Below are positions 54,484-62,672 of a stretch of DNA of 64,000 nucleotides, piece by piece. The stretch is from Methanococcus vannielii SB (lineage in GTDB: Archaea > AGJL01 > Methanococci > Methanococcales > Methanococcaceae). The notes below the pieces were generated by a model. It made no database searches. It saw only the letters and a program-made list of their open reading frames with translations, and was not told the DNA's origin. Each line of letters begins with the position of its first letter. Position 1 is the stretch's first letter. The position numbers and the translations under genes are program-made. The stretch is taken from the NCBI RefSeq assembly GCF_000017165.1, contig NC_009634.1, positions 1,596,552 through 1,660,551 of the forward strand, read 5' to 3'.

Positions 54484-55590
54484 TTAGCTTTTTTTATTTT
54501 TCGTCAAAGTATGGTACAATGCCCTTGCAATATGCCACCCTAGTATCGGTGGAACAGCATTACCAATTTGTTTATATGCTTCAGATGCAGAAAATGGAAA
54601 ATTAAAATCATCCGGAAACGACTGCAATCTTGCACATTCTCTAACACTTAATCTTCTCCAATACCCCATATCTTCAGGATCTTCATTATTATATGACCTA
54701 TAGTGGGCTTCGATGTTTCCATGATGTTCAGCCCGTATTGTGATTGAGGGGCGATCTGCCAATATTTTATAATTACCTTGCATTTTTTTACCGGGGTAAA
54801 ATTTAGCTTTAGAATAATCTTTTGAAGAATGATTAAATACCTCTTTTGAGTCTATTTTATCCCATAAATCGTCAATGGCTTCTTTTGACGTCATCCATTC
54901 AAAAAGTCCTTCATTACCCCTAACGGGTTTAGGATACATTATGTCCCCAACATAATCATTCCTGATGCCCATTATTATTACCCTTATTCTAGTTTGGGGT
55001 ACTCCATAATCTGCAGTATTAAGTACTTTATAGGCTACTTGGTAGCCCGAGTCCATAAAATCTTTTAGGATAATGTCTAAGGCAGTAGTATCTTTTCCTT
55101 TAGAATTCGTTCTAATTCCGTCTACATTTTCAGCTACAAAAGCAATAGGTTTAATATAATCAATTACTCTTTTCATTTCTAAGTAAAGTCTACCTCTTTC
55201 AGCAGAAAGTCCTTTTCTTTTTCCAGCATGACTAAAATCTTGGCAAGGGAATCCCCCTATTACAATGTCTGCATTAGGGATATCTTCATTTTTTATATCC
55301 TTTATGTCTGCACAAACTGAAGAATGGCAAAAATTACTTTCATAAGTTCTGCATGCTTTATCCGATATATCATTAGAAAATATTATTTCATAGGGGTTAT
55401 GTTCATAATGTTGTTTAAATATTTCAAAACCGCCTTTAAAACCCAAATCCATTCCACCACAACCACTAAATAACGAAATAACTTTAAATTTTTTGGCATA
55501 GTTAATGGGTTTCATAGTGTCAACTAATTTAATATTTTCTGTACTTATTAATTTGCCTTGATTTTTATGTATTTCATGGGATTTTTTCAT
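54484..55590 (-). CDS. DNA (cytosine-5)-methyltransferase
   Basis: This 368-residue C5 methyltransferase protects host DNA. It has motif I VISLFSGCGGMDLGF near residue 39, motif IV GGFPCQDFSHAGKR with the catalytic Cys near residue 108, motif VI FVAENVDGI near 150, motif VIII (QTRIRVIIMG near 195), and motifs IX-X (SVRECARLQSFPDDF, YKQIGNAVPP) at the end. The target recognition domain between VIII and IX is of normal size. The ATG at 55590 follows TGGTGAATAATTTG. It is paired with the convergent gene, a putative endonuclease; the recognition sequence cannot be read from the protein. Confidence 0.95.
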   Translation of the reverse strand: MKKSHEIHKNQGKLISTENIKLVDTMKPINYAKKFKVISLFSGCGGMDLGFKGGFEIFKQHYEHNPYEIIFSNDISDKACRTYESNFCHSSVCADIKDIKNEDIPNADIVIGGFPCQDFSHAGKRKGLSAERGRLYLEMKRVIDYIKPIAFVAENVDGIRTNSKGKDTTALDIILKDFMDSGYQVAYKVLNTADYGVPQTRIRVIIMGIRNDYVGDIMYPKPVRGNEGLFEWMTSKEAIDDLWDKIDSKEVFNHSSKDYSKAKFYPGKKMQGNYKILADRPSITIRAEHHGNIEAHYRSYNNEDPEDMGYWRRLSVRECARLQSFPDDFNFPFSASEAYKQIGNAVPPILGWHIARALYHTLTKNKKS

Positions 55591-55647
55591 CAAATTATTC
55601 ACCAAAAATTATTCTAAATATGCTCATTACTGTATAGTACATTTTAA

Positions 55648-56616
55648 TTATAATATTTTTTGAATATTTTTAATCATTTTTTCCTTTCTTTCCTTTGAAT
55701 GAGAATAGAAAAGAGTTGTATCAAGTGATTTATGACCTAAATATTCTTTTACAATATCTATTGGTTGCCCCTTTTCAAGTAAATCAACAGCTCTGCCGTG
55801 TCTCAATGAATGAACAACGACTTTTTTGTTTGCTGGAATCCTTCCTTCTTTTTTCAATCTATCGACAGCTTTTCTAAAAATTTCCCCAATCCATCCCCTT
55901 CCGATAGGTTCTCCATCAGAATTTTGAAATAGCTTATCTTTAGATCCTTTTTTGACATTGTACTGGACGTAGTAGTTTATTACATCCAATGTATCTCTTG
56001 AACATACAACTGTTCTTTCAGCATTCCCTTTAGTATTTCTTAAAACGAATGTTCCTTCTTCAAGGTCTGAATCCCCGTATGTTAAATTTAGAGCTTCAGA
56101 AATTCTACATCCTGAATCCCAAAGAAATCGGATAATTGTTGCATCCCGGATTTTGGTTCTGCTTTTACTTTCAACAACGATATTTATTATGTCGTTTAAA
56201 AGTTCTGACGAAACCGCATCGTAGTGCTTTATTTCAAAACCTGAGAACCGTTTTCGCTCTTGGCTTTCTTCTTTAAAGTCTTTAAAGTTTTCAAGTCGCA
56301 TGAGCCTGTAAAAGACCTTTAAAAGTTGGTAGTATCTATTTTGGGTATTTCTTGAAAGTTTTCTTTCCCGTTCCAAAAAGTTAAAAAATTTTACAAAGTC
56401 GGCATTTGTAAGTTCGTTAGGGGACTTTTCAAGCCGTTCAAGTACGAAGTTTAAAAATACTTTCAATCGGGTTATATCGTTTCCAATTGTTGATGTTTTA
56501 ATTCCGTCAAATTCTCTTTCTTCTTTAAACTTGTTGAGCCATTTTTTAAGCTCAGGCGGTTCTTTTGAAACTTCTTTTCGAGGTTTTAAGAGCAGTTTAT
56601 TTTTTAGGTCATTCAT
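55648..56616 (-). CDS. Tyrosine integrase of an integrated element
   Basis: The 322-residue protein is a full tyrosine recombinase. Residues 1-120 form the core-binding domain (TRLKVFLNFVLERL, NTQNRYYQLLKVFYR). The catalytic domain shows Arg in WDSGCRISEALNL, Lys in the beta-hairpin VLRNTKGNAER, His-x-x-Arg in VHSLRHGRAV, His in YLGHKSLDTT and Tyr in LFYSHSKER. It overlaps the next gene upstream by eight bases. It most likely inserted the accessory DNA here, perhaps at tRNA-Ser. Its gene set recalls the integrase of archaeal plasmids. Confidence 0.93.
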   Translation of the reverse strand: MNDLKNKLLLKPRKEVSKEPPELKKWLNKFKEEREFDGIKTSTIGNDITRLKVFLNFVLERLEKSPNELTNADFVKFFNFLERERKLSRNTQNRYYQLLKVFYRLMRLENFKDFKEESQERKRFSGFEIKHYDAVSSELLNDIINIVVESKSRTKIRDATIIRFLWDSGCRISEALNLTYGDSDLEEGTFVLRNTKGNAERTVVCSRDTLDVINYYVQYNVKKGSKDKLFQNSDGEPIGRGWIGEIFRKAVDRLKKEGRIPANKKVVVHSLRHGRAVDLLEKGQPIDIVKEYLGHKSLDTTLFYSHSKERKEKMIKNIQKIL

Positions 56617-56854
56617 TCTGCTCAGCCTCGATGATTAAATAATTTACAAGAATGTTTGTTGCTTTTCCGAATTTGTCGGTAATGCCTTGTTCTTGTTTTG
56701 ATAATTTAATTGTTCTTTTGTAGTTCTTTTTTGATTCAACAAGATTTTTTAGTTTTTCAGGATTTACGGATGTTAAACTTTCGAGTTTGTGAAGGTAGTA
56801 CCTTAAAGCTCTTGAATCAACATCCTTTACTAAATAGAATTGTTGTTGTGTCAT
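56609..56854 (-). CDS. Small hypothetical protein coupled to the integrase
   Basis: The 81-residue, helical and basic protein (MTQQQFYLVKDVDSRALRYY, KKNYKRTIKLSKQEQG) ends eight bases inside the integrase start, so both are translated together. GGTGGGATT before its ATG is a good ribosome site. It may be a recombination directionality factor or a small DNA-binding protein. That is a guess from place and size; no motif proves it. Confidence 0.6.
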   Translation of the reverse strand: MTQQQFYLVKDVDSRALRYYLHKLESLTSVNPEKLKNLVESKKNYKRTIKLSKQEQGITDKFGKATNILVNYLIIEAEQNE

Positions 56855-56881
56855 AATCCCACCAAAAGGGATTTCGAAGAC

Positions 56882-57574
56882 TTATTTCTTGAAAAACTTT
56901 TTAAGTAATTTTTTTGCTATTTCGTCTAAATAGTATGCTTCATCATCTGCCCATTCGATGTTTAAAATGTCGATTTTACTAAAATGACCCGAATGAGTTA
57001 TGGTATATACCAATCCTGAATCAGTTTTTCGTACTTTAAAGCACAAAAAAACTTTTTTAAATGGAATATCTAATGAGATAGTAATTCTTTCATGTTCATC
57101 CAAGAAATTTTCAAGACTTCGAAGTCCATCCTCCTCTTTTTCGCTATTTAAGAATTGCAAAGCCCGTTGTTTTGCAAGATTTAATTTTTTTTCATCAAGT
57201 ACTTCATCTAAACTGTCTTCAAATTCGATATAGAATTCAGAATTTCCGTCATCCCATTCTTTTTCAGGTATTTTGAATTGAACTTCATTTTCATGTATTG
57301 AAATTATCCAATATTCGTATCCTACTTTAATTTTTTTAATTTTTAGGGCTAAACAATTGCCTTTTCTAGTCATTATTCCCAGTGATACGACAATTTCGCA
57401 TTCGTCGTCATTTTCGCATTTTTGATCCAATATTTTTAAAACACTGCTTTCTTTTATTACCTTTAACGCCCTATTTTCAGCAATAATTAATTTATCTTCT
57501 TTAATTCTTGTAACTGAGAAGTGTCTTTTGAATAATACTTCACTGTCTGATTTTTTAACTTCAATTAATTCCAT
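56882..57574 (-). CDS. Hypothetical protein of the integrated element (230 aa)
   Basis: I do not recognise this protein. It looks like two related halves: each has an acidic helix with ALKVIKESSVLKIL / ALQFLNSEKEEDGL and a beta-rich stretch ending in YEYWIISIHENEV / LVYTITHSGHF. This suggests an internal duplication. No membrane segment and no catalytic motif are seen. GGGGTAATAAC precedes the start. It lies in a run of minus-strand genes with the integrase. Confidence 0.55.
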   Translation of the reverse strand: MELIEVKKSDSEVLFKRHFSVTRIKEDKLIIAENRALKVIKESSVLKILDQKCENDDECEIVVSLGIMTRKGNCLALKIKKIKVGYEYWIISIHENEVQFKIPEKEWDDGNSEFYIEFEDSLDEVLDEKKLNLAKQRALQFLNSEKEEDGLRSLENFLDEHERITISLDIPFKKVFLCFKVRKTDSGLVYTITHSGHFSKIDILNIEWADDEAYYLDEIAKKLLKKFFKK

Positions 57575-57681
57575 GTTATTACCCCATATTCAAAAATTCA
57601 TGAATTGATGCATATATCATTTTGATTATTAAATATTGATGCTTTCAATCTTTATAGCTTTTTGTTATGGGGTTCATTTAA

Positions 57682-58917
57682 TTACTCTTTTTTGGATAAT
57701 TCAGTTCCGCTTAATCTAATTTCACCACATTTTGGACAGGTAATTTCAAAGTTAAGCGAATTTTCTTCCATTAATGTACCGCAAATGCATATTTCGTACT
57801 GTTTGAATGCAAGTCTTAGAAATTCAAGTTTTGAAGTTCTTACATATCCCTTTCCAAGTCTGTCTTTTTCTATAAATCCTTTACTAACTAGTTTTCTTCT
57901 CAAAGAACTGTTATCTCTGTTGAATGTGATATCTAATGATGGAGCAAAGATAAGTGCTTTCATTAGGCTTTCATCAACGTTGTAATCTCTTGCAAATTCG
58001 GAAATCAATTCGTCATTTGAAAGTTTTATCGGCTGAATTCCGTCAAGGCTTAAGCCGTAGTCATTTAAAACAACATCAATAAGCCTTCTAATTTCCCCTT
58101 GGAGATATCCCGGAGTTCCATTTTCATCAAAAGATTTTGCAAATTCTTTATGAAACGTTAGTTCCATTCTGGCAATTCCGGGAGCTTTTTGGTAGAATTT
58201 TAACTGGGATTTATACGACTTTAATTTTTTGTTAATATACGTAGTTCTTGTAAAGTCGTTATATTTTACAATGGTAGTTCCTTTGGCTTTATCCGTTAGA
58301 TATTCGTATTCTGCAATATCCCGGTGTAAAAATTCCACTGGAACTTCAATCGAATCTGCTTTTATCGAGATATCGAACACATTAATATCTTCAGGACACA
58401 ATTCAAGCTTTTTTAGAATATTAATATAAGATTTTTTCAATCCCCAAGTTATTTCGGGATAAAGTATTGAGAAATCTCGAAGGATCTTTTCATTGTCATT
58501 CATGTGAAGTGGGAGAAAGTTCGTATCGAAAAACCCATAGTCCGGTTTTGGAATATTATTTTCCATTCGGTACCATTTTATGAAGTTTACGTATGTTTTT
58601 GCGATGTGGGGTTCCCTTAAAGAAATTTTAATCCATGCAATTTCTTCGCCTTCAAATTTCATCAATGGAAAATGTAGGCCATGGGTAGCCCCCTTGTCAT
58701 CGTACATTTGAACGACATATTTTTTCCATTTTTCAAAGAGTTCCTTTTTAAACTCCCTTTTATTCCCCATAATATTTTTTAATAGAGTTTCACTATGCAG
58801 GGTAAAGGAACAGCGGTCAATACAGATTCTGGGATTTGAACAAATCCCGTATTTTTTTGGGGTTATGTCGAGCCTCCTTTTTTCTCTCGATTTCCAAACT
58901 TTCATGGGTATTGCCAA
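57682..58917 (-). CDS. Candidate replication protein of the element, with C-terminal zinc ribbon
   Basis: The 411-residue protein has a YKSQLKFYQKAPGIARMELT segment near residue 240 that resembles the conserved Lys-Tyr-x-Lys ... Arg-x-Glu part of plasmid and phage replication initiators. The C terminus is a zinc ribbon (CICG ... CPKCG). A wHTH-like stretch precedes it (LRRKLVSKGFIEKDRLGKG). I do not see an HUH motif, so a nicking function is not shown. The TTG at 58917 follows AGGTGGGAAC. It is the longest protein of the integrase-linked gene run; a maintenance role is inferred. A gene 8 bases upstream is co-transcribed. Confidence 0.5.
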   Translation of the reverse strand: MAIPMKVWKSREKRRLDITPKKYGICSNPRICIDRCSFTLHSETLLKNIMGNKREFKKELFEKWKKYVVQMYDDKGATHGLHFPLMKFEGEEIAWIKISLREPHIAKTYVNFIKWYRMENNIPKPDYGFFDTNFLPLHMNDNEKILRDFSILYPEITWGLKKSYINILKKLELCPEDINVFDISIKADSIEVPVEFLHRDIAEYEYLTDKAKGTTIVKYNDFTRTTYINKKLKSYKSQLKFYQKAPGIARMELTFHKEFAKSFDENGTPGYLQGEIRRLIDVVLNDYGLSLDGIQPIKLSNDELISEFARDYNVDESLMKALIFAPSLDITFNRDNSSLRRKLVSKGFIEKDRLGKGYVRTSKLEFLRLAFKQYEICICGTLMEENSLNFEITCPKCGEIRLSGTELSKKE

Positions 58918-58925
58918 GTTCCCAC

Positions 58926-59417
58926 CTAATTTTTATTTCTTTCAGACATTTTGGAAAATACTCTATCCACATAGTCTTTAGAAATGCTCTTTCGTTCAGC
59001 AAGTAAGTATATGTCTTCCATCGAGTAATTTAGATTGCTATGTAAGTTTTTTAGTTCTGCAAGGGTTTCTAAATTAGTATTATGGTTTAAAAATGCCTCG
59101 TTTGACTGTATGAATTTATAAACGGACATTGCATCTGTAAACGATAGCATGATCTTTCCATTGTTGATTCCGCCCTTAATGAAAACTTTTCCGGGAATAT
59201 CTAGATCCGGAATGTATTCATATTTTTGGACTTCTTTTCCATTTTTTTCTTCTTTTATCGGATTTCCAAACTCATCTTTCAATGAAACTGCAATACTTCC
59301 GGGTTGAAGCATAACATAAGCTTTTCCGCAAGTTCCAGATATCATTTTTTCAAGTTCTGCGAGTTCAGGTTCATCAAAGCCGATTTTTGGCTTTTTCAGT
59401 TCTTCAATTTTTGACAA
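58926..59417 (-). CDS. Hypothetical protein of the integrated element (163 aa)
   Basis: I do not recognise this protein. It has a central beta-rich half (KAYVMLQPGSIAVSLKDEFG, PGKVFIKGGINNGKIMLSF) and a helical C terminus. The TTG at 59417 follows a strong GAGGTGAACAA site. It stands first in the minus-strand run leading to the candidate replication gene, 8 bases ahead of it, directly beside the repeat-rich noncoding block. This would suit an auxiliary replication or copy-control protein, by inference only. Confidence 0.55.
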   Translation of the reverse strand: MSKIEELKKPKIGFDEPELAELEKMISGTCGKAYVMLQPGSIAVSLKDEFGNPIKEEKNGKEVQKYEYIPDLDIPGKVFIKGGINNGKIMLSFTDAMSVYKFIQSNEAFLNHNTNLETLAELKNLHSNLNYSMEDIYLLAERKSISKDYVDRVFSKMSERNKN

Positions 59418-59812
59418 TTGTTCACCTCAATTATTTTTAATGCAATATGGTTTTAATGTTATACTGCATTACTACATTCATGATTAGTATTCATGCTTTA
59501 AAGTATTTAAAGTTAACTATAAAATCGATGGAAACAACGTAAAAGTAAAAAATATCGATAAAACGAGATTTCTTAAAACAAAGGACGTAAATCAATATTC
59601 TTAATCTAAATCCTATGCGTTGCAAAAAACTGCTCACGAATTTACGATATAAAATGTTGAAAAAACAGTTAAAAATCAGTAAAATTAAAACGAGTAATTC
59701 GGGGTTATTTTGTTAAAAATAAGGCCAGTTACAAAAAATTGTTCACGAAGTTACTGTTACTACTATAAGCACTGCCGTGCAGATTTTGAAAAATATCTTC
59801 GAAAGGTTGTAC

Positions 59813-59836
59813 GCTCGGCAAGAACTGTTGCCGAGC
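59813..59836. repeat. Perfect 9-bp GC-rich inverted repeat
   Basis: GCTCGGCAA (59813-59821) and TTGCCGAGC (59828-59836) are separated by GAACTG. A smaller hairpin GCAC-TGCC-GTGC is at 59769-59780, and its ACTGCC can also pair with GGCAGT at 59867-59872. Confidence 0.75.
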
Positions 59837-59881
59837 TACTGCTTGAAAATAAACATTTGTGCCTAGGGCAGTATGAATTGG

Positions 59882-59913
59882 TTTTGGCAGGTTTACATCC
59901 TAAACCACCAAAA
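59882..59913. repeat. Compound hairpin
   Basis: TTTTGG (59882-59887) pairs with CCAAAA (59908-59913), and nested inside GGTTTA (59890-59895) pairs with TAAACC (59901-59906) around the loop CATCC. The two helices are separated only by CA and A. Confidence 0.7.
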
Positions 59914-59919
59914 GGAGTC

Positions 59920-59991
59920 GAATTTCATTGCATATGGAGTTTTCGCCCTTTCGGGGCGCTTCGCTCGAAAACATCCTAAGCAATGAAATTC
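59920..59991. repeat. 72-base near-continuous hairpin with 12-bp outer stem
   Basis: GAATTTCATTGC (59920-59931) is the exact reverse complement of GCAATGAAATTC (59980-59991). Inside, GGA-GTTTTCG (59936-59945) pairs with CGAAAAC-A-TCC (59966-59976), and at the tip CGCCC-TTTCG-GGGCG forms a tight GC-rich hairpin. It could be a cruciform, an origin element, or the core of an RNA. Confidence 0.8.
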
Positions 59992-60056
59992 ATAGGTTTT
60001 CGTGTGGTCGTTGGTCGGATAGGATATAAATTAGGGTTTGGCGTTAGTGCCGGTGC

Positions 60057-62645
60057 TCACTTTAAAGCGGGATTTTTATAATAATATGTATTTTCAATAA
60101 ATAGATTAATTTTTTCAATAGAAATCTCGTCAAGTTGAGTAAATGCTCTTAGTTTCGGGATTCTAGTTATTTTTTCATATAGTTTCGGGCCTTCTCCAGA
60201 CGGCAGGTGTGAAGCTATTTCTTTTATTAGTAATTCACTGAGTCCACTAATTAAAAATCCACATTCGGGCTCATTTAACTCAGATATTATTTTTGAAATT
60301 TGGAGGAAATTACCGTGATGTATATTTAATATTTCATGTTTGATATTGTCATACTTGATTTCTTTGAATTTTTGATATGTATTAAATGGGGCAATGGACG
60401 CTAGATACTGTTCAACAAGTAAACTATATTTTTCAAGTATGTTTTTGTTAATATCATGCAAATATTTTGCATTTTGATTAATATATGGGTCAGATTTATC
60501 ATCTATGCCTGTTAATATCGTTAAATGTTCTGGAGGAGTAATTTCACGAAGGTTGAGTTCAGCATATACATTTTTCATGTCTTTTTTTAACAATGTTAAC
60601 GTTGCACCAATATTGACTCCCGAAAGATCCTTTACATTTTTCATACAGTCCAAAATGAGGTCATGGTCAATATTTTCCAATATAAAAAGCATCTGTTCTT
60701 TGTTAATTCCCGAAAGAATGGCTTCAATCGTCTCAAAATGTTTAACCTCATCAAAAGTATAGAGTTCATTGATAATTTCTACCAATTTGTTATTTTCAAG
60801 ATATTCAAAATCTAAATTTATTAATTCGTCAGGGGAATAAACATCAGTTAACCGATCATTTTTATTTTTAGATCTTCTAATTATTTCGTCAATAACCAGA
60901 TATGAATCATTACTTTTTTTCAAAGAATTTATTAAAATATGAGTATTCATTATGAGGTCATCGCTAGTTGGTGAAAATAAGTCATGTAATCCCCTAACGA
61001 TTTGTCCTGAAATATACTTTTTTGAATAGTGTTTTACATGTTCTAATGAATAAATAAGCCCATTTGCAATTATTGTTCTATTTTTCGGAGGTACTCGATA
61101 TAGTGAGTTGCCGTTATTTTGTAATTTTAGGATATACCGTTCTAGACGATCACTTTTTGATAATTTGTGCAAAAAACCTTCAAAATCTTTTTCAGTGAGT
61201 CCTTGTTTTTTATATAATTCTAATTCATACGTCTGAAATTCATGTTCTGATTTACAATACATAAAATAATTGTTGAATGAGTTTTCCCCGTAAATCCTGT
61301 TTTCAGGGTTTCCGTCACGTGTATCAAGTATTGCAAATTCTTTAATTGCAGAATTAGGAAATAAAACGGTTAATAATTGATAAACATCATCTGCATCGAT
61401 CGAACGGTAATTTTTCAAGTATTCGTTGATTTTATTTTTGTAATATTTATGATCGTATCCCGAACCACCTAATACGCACGTTCCATCAAATACAGAATAA
61501 CCTACAAAAAGTTCTTTATTATGTTTTACCCAATCGTAAATTTCGGGCGTAAAAACTTGCAAAGCAGTTAAAACAATTAAATCTATTTTATTAACTTGAT
61601 TTTTTAGAAGATTCCAATTAAAATTAAAAATAGAGATATATCTATTCACATCTCGAATATTTTTGATCATGTTGCTAAAGCACAAGGGATAAAATTCAAA
61701 GTATTGGGGTATATCTCGAGGATTTTCTCCAATTATATTTTTTATTTCTTCTTCCAAAATGTTTTCTAAATCTAATGTATGGGGTTCAGGCATTTTTATT
61801 GGAAATTGTATAATTTTTTCAAGATAGTGCATCCCATATCCATTTTGATGATTTTCTAAAGCATTAGATACAATTTTTTCATCAAATGATAGGACGTAAG
61901 TTATATTTTTAAAATCAGCAAGGCATTTTACAAGATGGAGTATTTGACCGATTTCTCTGTCATTCAGTCTATCCATGTCATCCATAATAACCAAGATTCT
62001 GAATGGCAAGTTTTCGAATTTTTTGTCTAATTTCTTTTTTACGGTTACGATGTCGGTAGGTTGTCTGTATCCCTTCAATATTACGGATAAACATTTAGTG
62101 ATTATTTTTCCAATTGTGACCGTAATTGTAAGGATTGGATTCAGTGTAATGAATTCAGGACTCATTTTTTCTAAATATTTATCAATACTAGATACCAATC
62201 CCCACATAACCCCAAAAATTTTTCCAATCCAATCTTTTATATTTTCTAATATGGATTGACGTGTTTTCAATGATTCCGAAAGACATTTAAAGAAATTTAA
62301 TATTAAATCATCAGTTTCCGTAAAATACCACGGATTAAATTTTATAGTAAGCATATTACATTTTTCAATTCTTTTGAGTTTTATAAATCTTTTAATTCGG
62401 TTTTGTTTAGAATTTTTGCATTCATTAATTTTTTCTTTAAAATCATTTTCTAGAATTTCCAAAGATTTATCAATCGAAAAGGATTTCCCTGAACCCCATG
62501 ATCCATAAAGTCCAACAACAAATCCATTTTTTTCATTATCTTGCCAGTTCATTATTTCTGCAAGACTTTTATGAAATCCTTCTCTTTCAAGAAGGTCTTT
62601 TTTTTCAGGATTGTTTATCTCCATTAAAATATTGTTATTTCCCAA
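60057..62645 (-). CDS. KAP-family P-loop NTPase
   Basis: The 862-residue protein is a KAP NTPase. Walker A is GSWGSGKS at residues 48-55, the family FNPW motif is at 103-106, and Walker B ILVIMDDMDRL is at 217-227, followed by YVLSFDEKIV. Between them lies a hydrophobic insert (about 140-190), as in KAP proteins with membrane segments. The C-terminal 500 residues are helical and unlike anything I recognise. The TTG at 62645 follows a G8 ribosome site (AGAGGGGGGGG). It begins 27 bases after the MCM-N gene and is surely co-transcribed. KAP proteins occur in phage-defence and membrane-linked signalling loci; the role here is unknown. Confidence 0.88.
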   Translation of the reverse strand: MGNNNILMEINNPEKKDLLEREGFHKSLAEIMNWQDNEKNGFVVGLYGSWGSGKSFSIDKSLEILENDFKEKINECKNSKQNRIKRFIKLKRIEKCNMLTIKFNPWYFTETDDLILNFFKCLSESLKTRQSILENIKDWIGKIFGVMWGLVSSIDKYLEKMSPEFITLNPILTITVTIGKIITKCLSVILKGYRQPTDIVTVKKKLDKKFENLPFRILVIMDDMDRLNDREIGQILHLVKCLADFKNITYVLSFDEKIVSNALENHQNGYGMHYLEKIIQFPIKMPEPHTLDLENILEEEIKNIIGENPRDIPQYFEFYPLCFSNMIKNIRDVNRYISIFNFNWNLLKNQVNKIDLIVLTALQVFTPEIYDWVKHNKELFVGYSVFDGTCVLGGSGYDHKYYKNKINEYLKNYRSIDADDVYQLLTVLFPNSAIKEFAILDTRDGNPENRIYGENSFNNYFMYCKSEHEFQTYELELYKKQGLTEKDFEGFLHKLSKSDRLERYILKLQNNGNSLYRVPPKNRTIIANGLIYSLEHVKHYSKKYISGQIVRGLHDLFSPTSDDLIMNTHILINSLKKSNDSYLVIDEIIRRSKNKNDRLTDVYSPDELINLDFEYLENNKLVEIINELYTFDEVKHFETIEAILSGINKEQMLFILENIDHDLILDCMKNVKDLSGVNIGATLTLLKKDMKNVYAELNLREITPPEHLTILTGIDDKSDPYINQNAKYLHDINKNILEKYSLLVEQYLASIAPFNTYQKFKEIKYDNIKHEILNIHHGNFLQISKIISELNEPECGFLISGLSELLIKEIASHLPSGEGPKLYEKITRIPKLRAFTQLDEISIEKINLFIENTYYYKNPALK

Positions 62646-62672
62646 AATTCCCCCCCCTCTTTATGTAAGTCT

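Larger units (their letters stand above)
59418..60056. other. Repeat-rich noncoding block of the element (possible origin)
   Basis: This 640-base block lies between the plasmid-like genes and the KAP gene. It holds strong inverted repeats (listed separately) and a direct repeat: CAAAAAACTGCTCACGAA at 59623-59640 and CAAAAAATTGTTCACGAA at 59732-59749, each followed by a matching NTTAC. It is more GC-rich toward 59760-60050 than its surroundings. An 89-codon frame at 59710-59979 runs through the hairpins and is probably not a gene. The pattern recalls the ORFless repeat regions of Methanococcus plasmid pURB500. Confidence 0.6.

Noticed and set aside
57682-58917. Rolling-circle HUH endonuclease
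   Set aside because: The only close His pair (THGLHFP) has two residues between the histidines and is not a convincing HUH motif, and no catalytic Tyr motif can be assigned. Replication role left as a candidate.
59710-59979. 89-codon plus-strand frame in the noncoding block, starting at a TTG after GGGGTT
   Set aside because: Its codons run through three strong hairpins, and the C-terminal FRPFGALRSKTS text is the kind of translation that GC-rich hairpin repeats give in many genomes. Composition is unlike neighbouring genes. I treat it as noncoding.
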